A program made the position numbers and the translations under genes. Positions 56,901-64,000 of a DNA stretch of 64,000 nt are shown here, piece by piece (position 1 is the first letter of the stretch; each line of letters begins with the position of its first letter). This DNA comes from Gnetum montanum (lineage: Eukaryota; Streptophyta; Gnetopsida; Gnetales; Gnetaceae). Location of the stretch: contig MNCI01015561.1 in assembly GCA_015680685.1 (NCBI GenBank), positions 530,418 to 594,417 on the forward strand, written 5' to 3'. Under the pieces are notes generated by a model that made no database searches, had not been told where the DNA came from, and was given only the letters and a program-made list of their open reading frames with translations.

Positions 56901-58090
56901 ACTGGCCCATTATGGGACCAATCCCCATGTAGCCACCCCTGAGCCTCACATTGTGCAAATGCCCTGGAGTATCATTTGTGAAAATGAACAATTGCACCCT
57001 TAGTCTGGGTGAACACAGTGCCACGAAGAGTGGGACCTGCCATGAAAGTCTCTAAGGCAGTATGAGTCAATGCAAGTCCATCATCACCTACGCATACTCC
57101 TTCTTTGTCAAATTGGGGCCTGCAAACGAACGACGGTCAAAACCTGAACAACCACTAAGCATCAGAACAGAAACAATAAATTAAACAACCTTACCTCTCT
57201 ACCCTGTACACTGTTCTAGGAGGATTCTAGAATAAGGTGTGCACACGAGTAGCCAGGAATAAGGTGCTATTGATGTCGTGAGAGCCACGTGGTAATAGAT
57301 CCCATACATGTGATAACGGGTGGGTAGATCTAGGTCCTCCAGAGGGACCATCCTCAATCGTAAGCAATCCCTCATCGATGTCCACCATGAAAGCCACAAT
57401 GCCATTTGAGGATCCTGGTAACATAGTCTTATGCACGCTCCACACTAATTGTTCACTTAGATGGGACCATATTACCACGCTAAATTTTTCTAAGATGAAA
57501 GCAAGAAACTCCTCGGCACCTGCTCTGAACCATACCCCATTTCGATCAATGGTCATATCGGGAGTTGGTTCGTCGGAATTAATAGGCCCAAACCATGCCA
57601 GAACTCCAACAAGCTCCACCACTAGGAGGAAAAGTTTGGGATCCCTACAAGTATCCAAGAACCAGAGTAAACGTGCTACACAAGAATGAAGTTTTACGAT
57701 AGATGCCAACACTTGAAAATTTCTTAGAGTTCACGCCCAGTGTAAACACCCTACACACCAGGAATTTTTGAGGTGTGCAGATCAATGATGTTGGAAACAC
57801 GGGCGTGCAAACCCCGCACGCCGAGCATCTTAACCCCCCTGCACGCCGAACATATAACCAAAAACTCCCAAACATAAAATTTATCGTGCGCAAAGAGACA
57901 AACATTGACGCTGGTCTGCATGCTAACATCTACACTACGAAAACAAGACAAGCCTCACAGAACGCGTCAAAATCAGGAAAATTGACAGAAACAGTAAGCG
58001 GAAATACAAAGTTTGACAGAAGATCAGGGCTTACTGGCACGTCGATCCAGACCATGATGGGATCATGGGTTTGGGCTGGCACTGGAGCAT
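53986..58090 (-). pseudogene. Multi-exon antisense gene carried inside the retroelement; HAD/FCP1-like exon
   Basis: Minus-strand exons bounded by GT-AG signals: first exon to 58035 (donor GTAAGC); about 57644 or further upstream-57195; 57119-56848; 56756-55734; 55614-55345; 55257-54179; 54085-53986 (stop TAG). Phases agree at four consecutive junctions from 57195/57119 to 55345/55257; the last is off by one. The 57.6-57.2 kb exon reads PKLFLLVVELVGVLAWFGP, WFRAGAEEFLAFILEKFSVV, IWSHLSEQLVWSV. This matches the layout of plant FCP1/NIF-type HAD domains (hydrophobic strand-NG(V)L, RPG..EFL, (V/I)(G/W)WS), but the DxD nucleophile motif is absent. Exon 55257-54179 is a 360-residue helical, Lys/Glu-rich segment. 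Exon 55614-55345 is acidic. Stops at about 57228, 56960 and 56668 and a frame change near 56450 show decay. About 1,000 residues in total; function unknown. Confidence 0.6.
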
Positions 58091-58149
58091 CGCCTCGCTT
58101 TCCTCGGCGAAGATCAAGCTAGAGGCTCCTTCCTTCCCTAGTCTTTCGC

Positions 58150-58600
58150 TCGCTTGCCATTACCCATCGTGTTCACGCTGAGGGTTTTGTCAGGACGTAC
58201 ACGCTGAATCCTTCCGTTCAACTCACTGCATCCCAATCTCTACCGCCTGAGCTACCTCCAAAGCACCGAATCCTCACCTACTCTCCCCCTACGATCAAAT
58301 CCTCGCCTCCTCGCTGTGGTGAATCGACTGGGATTCATGTTGACACTGTGGGCCTGAGGTTCACGTTGACACCACAACCCTGAGGTTCACGTTGAAATTG
58401 GGCCTGGGGTTCATGCTGAAACTGTCGCCTGGGGTTCACGCTGAAATTGCTGCTTGGAGTTCACATTGAAACTGCCGCCTGAGGTTCATGCTGAAACTGT
58501 CGCCTGAAATTCACACTGACGCTGCAAAGTCGAAGTTCACGTTCATGCTGCAAAATTTAACTCACACTCACATTGCACGATTGGGTTCACGCTATAGTCA
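58150..58600 (+). repeat. 27-bp tandem repeats upstream of the antisense gene
   Basis: About ten units of GGTTCACGCTGAAACTG(T/C)C plus GCCTG, best at 58325-58560. They lie just 5' of the antisense gene's first exon, so they could belong to its promoter. The CACGCTG word recurs in the element's LTR and leader. Confidence 0.75.
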
Positions 58601-58859
58601 CAAAACTAGCTTGCTCATTGGTTATGTTAAATTACTCTTATAAGCCCTCACGCTCCTCATCACCCTTGTTGAAATCAACACTTTGAGTCTTTTTACTCCA
58701 ACATAAAATGGAAATTTTACTCCAACAAATGGTTAAACATTACCTGCATACGACCTTCCCTCTCATACTGACTCATTTTAATTGAACTAAACATCTTGGT
58801 ACATACTCTTCGTGTCATAGTCTCACCCTTAGTCACAATTACAAATCGCCCAATCAATT

Positions 58860-59005
58860 AGAAATCGTAAACGAACAGCCGCAATCGGCCCGGTAAGGTC
58901 CTAAACTACCATGATCAGTCCGTTATGACTATAAATTGACAGGCAAGGCCCGGTATGGTCCTAAACTACCATGCATCTAGGTACGACGATAAACTACCAT
59001 CGCAT
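58860..59005 (+). repeat. Repeat block upstream of RT
   Basis: Units GCCCGGTAAGGTCCTAAACT, TCCGTTATGACTATAAATTG, GGCCCGGTATGGTCCTAAAC and TACGACGATAAACTACC. The same family as the block after the protease, so such blocks bracket the antisense cassette. Confidence 0.75.
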
Positions 59006-59099
59006 GTCTTAGTCACTGTCAAACGTACACATCAGTTACATTGCTTGGAAAGCATAACAACCCCCCTAGCTCACTTTGCTCCCTGTTTATTGGTAGGAG

Positions 59100-60690
59100 C
59101 AAGCGCAATGGATTGCAAGCATCTATTCACACCATTGACCATCGATGGACCATACAGAAAGATCACAAGAGAAGTCAATATAAATTCTATCAACTTAGGT
59201 CCACCAACAGACGACACATTGGTAGCCTCAATGCAACAAACATTAGACAGCTATGAAGGTATGACAAAATCTATGGACATAAAAGCTAATAGCATCACTG
59301 AAGACCCTTTAACTAAAACCCCCATAACTATGCCCGACAGTGAAGTTAAGGTATTAAAATTGAGCACATTATTACAACCTCAACTTGCCAAGGATATAGA
59401 AAACGTACTTTGAGACAACATGAAAGCATTTGCTTGGTCTTACAATGACATGCCTGGACTAGATCCTCACATTGTCCAACACAACATTATACTCGATCCC
59501 AAGTTAAGACTAGTGAAACAGAAAGCATGCAAGGTCAAACTTGAGGTAGCACTGGCAGTTCGAAATGAGATTACTAAGCTCTATCAAGCTGGTTTCATTC
59601 GGGTTGTTGACTACGCTGACTAGGTATCCAACATGGTTATTGTCCCAAAGAAGAACGGAAGCATTCGCCTATGCATAGACTTCAGGAACCTCAACATTGC
59701 AACCATAAAGGATGACTTCCCGCTGCCAAGCATTGATCAACTTATTGACTCAACTGTGGGGCACGCTCTGTTGTCTTTTATGGATGGCTTTTTAGGATAT
59801 AACCAGATACGGATCAACCCAGAACATCAGCTCAGGACGACCTTCATGACACTATGGGGTACTTTTTGTTATACAATGTTGCCATTTGGCTTGAAGAACG
59901 CCGGTGCCACATATTAGAGAGCAATGACATTCATTTTTAGCGATTACATACTTCATTCGCTCAATGATTATGTGGATGACATCGCAGTTAAATCAAAAAA
60001 ACTAGAGCAGCACATACAAGACTTAGATTTGGTTTTAAAATGTTGTCTAAAATATGAACTTAGGCTCAACAAAAAGAAATGTGTCTTTGGGGTAAAAACG
60101 GGCAAAATGCTAGGCTTCGTAGTATCAGAAACAGGAATCCAAGTAGACCCCAATAAGGTGAAGGCCATTACAAACCTGCAACCACCAAGCAACCTCACCG
60201 AACTTCGAGGCCTACAAGGTAGATTACAGTTCATTAAGCGTTTCATAGAAAAACTGACCGATAAGTTGAAACCCATGAACTATTTGCTACGCAAGAATGT
60301 ACATTTTCAATGGACCCCACAATGCTAGGAAGCTTTTGACAATATCAAGATGGCACTGACTCAATTACCGACAGTCTATCCACCTCAAAATGGTAAACCA
60401 TTCTACATTTATCTTGCCACATTCGACTCATCAATCACGTCCATGCTTTACCAGAAATGAAATGATGGAACCGAAGTTTCTGTTTATTACTTAAGCCATG
60501 CATTAGTAGCCTATGAAGAGAAGTATAATGAGGTGGAAAGGTCATGTTTAGCCCTTATCTTTTCCTTAAAGAAATGGTGGCATTACCTCTTCCGCAACCA
60601 AGTTAATATAATCTGCAAGGATAATGTGCTCAGAGCCATCACTAGCAACCTCTACGAATCAAGTAAGATAGCTCGCTAGAAAGCCATGAT
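59100..60690 (+). pseudogene. Tat-type reverse transcriptase and RNase H
   Basis: Begins with MDCKHLFTPLTIDGPYRKIT. RT starts at 59420 (FAWSYNDMPGLDPHIVQHNI, SNMVIVPKKNGSIRLCIDFR, LLSFMDGFLGYNQIRI, FCYTMLPFGLKNAGATY), with catalytic DYVDDIAVKS at about 59966. Connection: MLGFVVSETGIQVDPNKVKA. RNase H runs about 60330-60690 (AYEEKYNEVERSCLALIFSL). In-frame stops at about 59412, 59621, 59917, 60327, 60458 and 60677. Several look like single transitions of TGG or CAG (for example DYAD-stop-VSN, GATY-stop-RAM). Copies genomic RNA into DNA in a functional relative. Confidence 0.92.
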
Positions 60691-61348
60691 AGCTGAATTT
60701 GACCTACACTACATAGCGCAATCATCAGTTAAGGGTCAAGCTATAGTAACTCAAATGACTACATCACCAATGCACGATCAAGCAACAATAGAGCCAGAGT
60801 TCCTTGATGAAAATGTGAGTGCAATAGACATAGTGCCTAATAACTATGAGGCCATTTTGAATTTTGATGGAGCATCCACCTCTCAAGGGGGAAGTGCCGC
60901 CGCCGTCATCACCTATCCCTCTGGGGAGATTCGACCCTTTGCTTATTGTTTCAATTTTCACTATACCAACAACATAGCAGAGTACGAAGGTCTCCTTAGA
61001 GGTCTCATAGCAGCACTAGCTTCCGACATCACACAACTCATGGTCAGAGGTGACTCACAGCTAGTTCTAAATCAAGTCACAAATGTTTACGTGTGCAAAG
61101 CACAACACTTACAACCATACTGTGATTTGACTAAGCATTTCCTGAAGCGATTCGAAAACATAGATGTGCAACATGTGTCCAAAAATGATAATACCATTGC
61201 AGATGCACTTGCCACGTTAGCCCTAAACATAGCGCCAAACATGTTCCACACGTTGCTAAGTTCTATAATCAGTTGTGCTAAACCCATAACCGATACTCCC
61301 GATGAATTACCGATTACATCCGTTAGTACAACACACACAGTAGAATGA
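60690..61348 (+). CDS. Second, archaeal-type RNase H domain (aRNH)
   Basis: A 220-residue open frame between RNase H and integrase. It has NFDGASTSQGGSAAAVI (catalytic Asp), NNIAEYEGLLRGLIAAL (catalytic Glu), VRGDSQLVLNQV (catalytic Asp) and NDNTIADALATLA (final Asp). This is the archaeal/plant-type RNase HI set, an extra domain known in the Tat branch. The frame is intact although surrounding pol is broken. A Tat-specific N-terminal linker (FDLHYIAQSSVKGQAIVTQM) joins it to the first RNase H. Confidence 0.88.
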
Positions 61349-61359
61349 TATGATGACAT

Positions 61360-62585
61360 AAAAGAGCACCTTCTATGAGGCGAAACACCACAACATCTAA
61401 CAAATGCACAAAAGGACGCAGTATGAAAACGTTCTCAACAGTATGCATTAGTAGGTGACACGTTGTGTCGTAGATCCTGCGAAGGTATCTTGTTGATGTG
61501 CGTTAGTAACATTGATGGCCAGACCATCGTGGAGCAAGTACATGAAGGACTCTGCAGAGGGCACATAGCGCCCAAAGCAATGGCAACCAAAATAAGGTGT
61601 TTAGGGTACTATTGACCACACATGGAGTACAACTGTGTCTCCAAGGTCAAATGTGTAATACGTGTCAAAAGCATGGTAATCTTATACATGTCCCAGGCCC
61701 AACGAATTACATACGGCTCAAATCACATGGCCTTTCCAGAAATGGGGTTTAGACATCGTTGGACCAATAACTCCCCCGTCTTCGGTAGGGCATAGCTTCA
61801 TCATAACCACGATAGAATATTTCATGAAATGGGTAGAAGCTATCCCCCTTAGGAAGACTGCATCAAAACAAGTATGCAACTTTATTCTGGAAAACATTGT
61901 GACCCGCTTTGGCATCCCAATGACCATCATTACTGATAACGGACCACAATTCAGCAGTGTCGAAACAAAAACCTTCTGCGACAGCTTAGGCATTAAACAT
62001 TCATTCTCATCTCCATATTACCCTCAAAGTAACGAGCAGGCCGAAGCTACGAACAAGATTCTCATCTCAGTGCTAAAGAAGATGCTTACGCAGAGCAAGA
62101 AAAGATGGCACGAACAGTTAGTATATGCATTATGGGCTTATCGCACTACACATCGGACGTCCATAGGTAAAACACCATATAGCCTTTTTTATGGTTCGGA
62201 AGCTGTTTTACCTTTGGCGTTGCAGGTACCATCCTTAAGGATCACACTCTCTAGACTCCTTGATAAGGGTCAAAACAATAACTTGCGCATCGTTGACTTG
62301 GACTCGGTGGAAGAGGAACGCACACTTGTGCTCGATCACATTGATTGGTACCAGAAACAACAGCAACGACACCATCAACATGACATTCACAAGCGCCCGA
62401 TCAAAGAAGGCGACATCGTACTTAAGGTGGTCCGTGAACAGGCAGACAAGTTCGCAGCAAATTGGGAAGGGCCCTACTTGGTCACCAAAGCATACAACAA
62501 TGGAGCATTTAAACTAGCTGACATGAATGGTAATGAGCTTGCTCATCCAACGAACCACCTGTACCTCAAACCATTTCATGTCTGA
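61360..62585 (+). pseudogene. Tat-type integrase
   Basis: The zinc-binding region at about 61530-61680 (VHEGLCRGHIAPKAMATKIR then Cys pairs) is frameshifted relative to the core. The core holds GLDIVGP (first catalytic Asp, about 61750), IITDNGPQFSS (second Asp, 61935) and PQSNEQAEATNKILISVLKK (Glu, about 62043). The C-terminal domain EGDIVLKVVREQADKF, WEGPYLVTKAYNNGAFKL ends HLYLKPFHV with a TGA at 62585. The frame from 61824 on is intact. Stops and a frame change before it inactivate this copy. Confidence 0.92.
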
Positions 62586-62597
62586 ACATCCCAGGTA

Positions 62598-63050
62598 TGC
62601 AACATCTTGGAATCATGATGGTAAACTGATACCATAGCAACGTCCTAGAATCATGATGGTAAACTGATACCACAACACGTCCTGGAATCATGACAGTAAA
62701 CTGATACCACATCACGTCCTGGAATCATGACGATAAACTGATACCATAGCACGTCCTGGAATCATGACAGTAAACTGATACCACAGCACGTCCTGGAGTT
62801 ATGACAATAAAATGACACCATAGTACGTTCACAATGACGATAAACCAACACCCGTCCGATACGACATAAACTACCATAGTTTCATTCGCCGGAGTCCGCT
62901 AAGACTATAAATTGGTTCGCCTCTTCATAATCCGCCAAGACTATAAACTAGCAGTGCACCATCCGCTACGACACTAAACTGACACTGTCCAATAGGTTAT
63001 GACATAAAACTAACCCACGATAGTCTGCTACAACTATAAACTGGTAGCTT
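62598..63050 (+). repeat. 37-bp tandem repeats in the 3' UTR
   Basis: Six to seven units of CACGTCCTGGAATCATGACA plus GTAAACTGATACCACAG (62598-62860). They then degrade into TCCGCTAAGACTATAAA-type units. Variable 3'-UTR tandem repeats are typical of Tat elements and are known seeds of satellite DNA. Confidence 0.88.
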
Positions 63051-64000
63051 CATCTCTTGCCTCTCGATCTATAGCTACATTTGAACTTCATCAGAGCCAC
63101 TGCCTCGCTTATAATCAGTTGATCCTGACAACATTGCTGCCATGCATATTCAGTGCCTAAAATCTCATCTAGTGCCTTTGTTTCCTCAGTTGCTGTTCAA
63201 ATCTAAGCTTACTCACTCACTCGTGGTTTTCTTGTCTCCTTGGAGTTGTGTTTGCAGGATGACACTCAAAGGTGTTCGTACGAGAATGAACTTCGTCACA
63301 GCAGCAAGGTACCACATTGTTCCCAACACACGTAACAAGGTTAATCAAGCCATTCACTAGTACAATTCCCATTTCCACTTACATCTCCATCTATTCCTCA
63401 ACATACTCTACTCAGTTACACCACTGACACACCCAGTGCATCCTGAAACATTGAGCACATTGTTGCACGCTGCAATACTTTTAAGCAGTTGCAACATAGA
63501 ACATGACACTTTAGAAAAAGAAAAAAAAATAAGACCCTTGGCACTTCCCATACAAGCCCCAGGCGGGAAGGAAGTTATCTTGGAAGCAAGTACTCATGTC
63601 TCAAACACCCAAGTAACATCTCATTGCGTGACTTTGGCTCTCTGCCAACAAGTCCCCTTTAACATTAAACAGAGGCCTTGTTCCTCCAAAAAAAAAATGC
63701 AACACATCATCACATAGCTTTGGTTGTGCCAACAAGTCCTCTTAAACACTAAACAAGAGTCTTGTTTTGCCAAAGGACGTACGCCTCATATCTTGGTCCC
63801 AAGTCTGCTAGACAATGGCTATTGACAAGGATCAACATGACCCGTATACACCAGAGCATTCCCTGCACCATGCACAATCCCTTGATTAGTTCCTAATCCC
63901 TACAATTTCCATTTCCCTATCCAGCTACAAACTACATTTCCCCAACCACGTGCACTACTGAACACGGTGAGATGACATCTTGCTAAGTGTCGAAGGACAA
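63051..64000 (+). other. 3' untranslated region of the large Tat-like element
   Basis: Non-coding, homologous to 32690-33590. Shares TTGGCACTTCCCATACAAGC and CAACACATCATCA. The window ends before the polypurine tract. Confidence 0.7.

Larger units (their letters stand above)
47754..64000 (+). mobile_element. Large Tat-lineage LTR retrotransposon with antisense gene (3' LTR beyond window)
   Basis: Order: LTR, PBS, repeat-rich leader, gag, peptide repeats, protease, repeat block, antisense spliced gene (minus strand), 27-bp repeats, repeat block, RT-RNase H, archaeal-type RNase H, integrase, 37-bp repeats, 3' UTR. The dual RNase H is diagnostic of the Tat branch of plant Ty3/gypsy. By alignment with 33590-33680 the 3' LTR should begin about 90 bp past the window end. 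Coding parts are broken by scattered stops. Confidence 0.88.

Overview
This is nuclear DNA from a land plant. It carries one intron-bearing cellular gene with canonical GT-AG splice sites, surrounded by nested Ty3/gypsy elements of plant lineages (Athila, Tat and chromovirus types) and a Penelope-like element. There are no prokaryotic features and no tRNA, rRNA or CRISPR loci. The dense, old, nested repeats suggest a large genome such as a gymnosperm or fern, but I cannot name the species.

Layout. 1-4.5 kb: two Athila-like elements on the minus strand, one inserted in the gag of the other. 4.5-10.8 kb: AT-rich intergenic DNA with decayed repeats. 10.8-19.7 kb: the only clear cellular gene, a ten-coding-exon ELMO-domain protein on the plus strand (320 aa; every exon phase fits). 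20-21.8 kb: repeats. 21.8-24 kb: broken minus-strand chromovirus-type pol. 24-27.1 kb: three Athila-like LTRs, including a solo LTR with a 5-bp target duplication. 27.1-34.9 kb: a full-length non-autonomous Tat-like element (gag and protease only, LTRs of about 1.2 kb, target duplication GCTTT). It sits inside a minus-strand retroelement accessory ORF that resumes at 34.9-37.4 kb. 39.3-47.75 kb: Penelope-like element (PLE) pieces, namely an inverted fragment, a minus-strand tandem array whose units each hold a 42-nt hammerhead-ribozyme motif, an RT fragment, and a longer copy joined head to tail. 47.75-64 kb: the larger autonomous-type relative of the 27-35 kb element, with gag, protease, RT, RNase H, a second archaeal-type RNase H and integrase; its 3' LTR lies just outside the window.

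Most unusual content. (1) Seven 42-nt hammerhead motifs occur in the PLE terminal repeats and derived array, with a self-complementary stem III and one covarying stem I pair. (2) A multi-exon gene lies antisense between the protease and RT of the 47.75-64 kb element; its introns are bounded by splice signals on the minus strand and four consecutive exon junctions keep frame. One exon looks like an FCP1/HAD-type fold with a degraded catalytic loop. (3) LTRs of several families carry family-specific arrays of short palindromes (GCGATATCGC, GCGTATACGC, GCATCGATGC or CAGCATGCTG types) just upstream of their TATA boxes. (4) The non-autonomous element looks like the autonomous one with everything between two repeat blocks deleted.

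Assembly caution. Single Ns at 28180 and 28374 bracket a perfect 193-bp inverted copy of nearby LTR sequence that replaces the LTR end and primer-binding site. A single N at 2972 marks about 250 bp missing from another LTR. A ten-N gap lies at 37906-37915.
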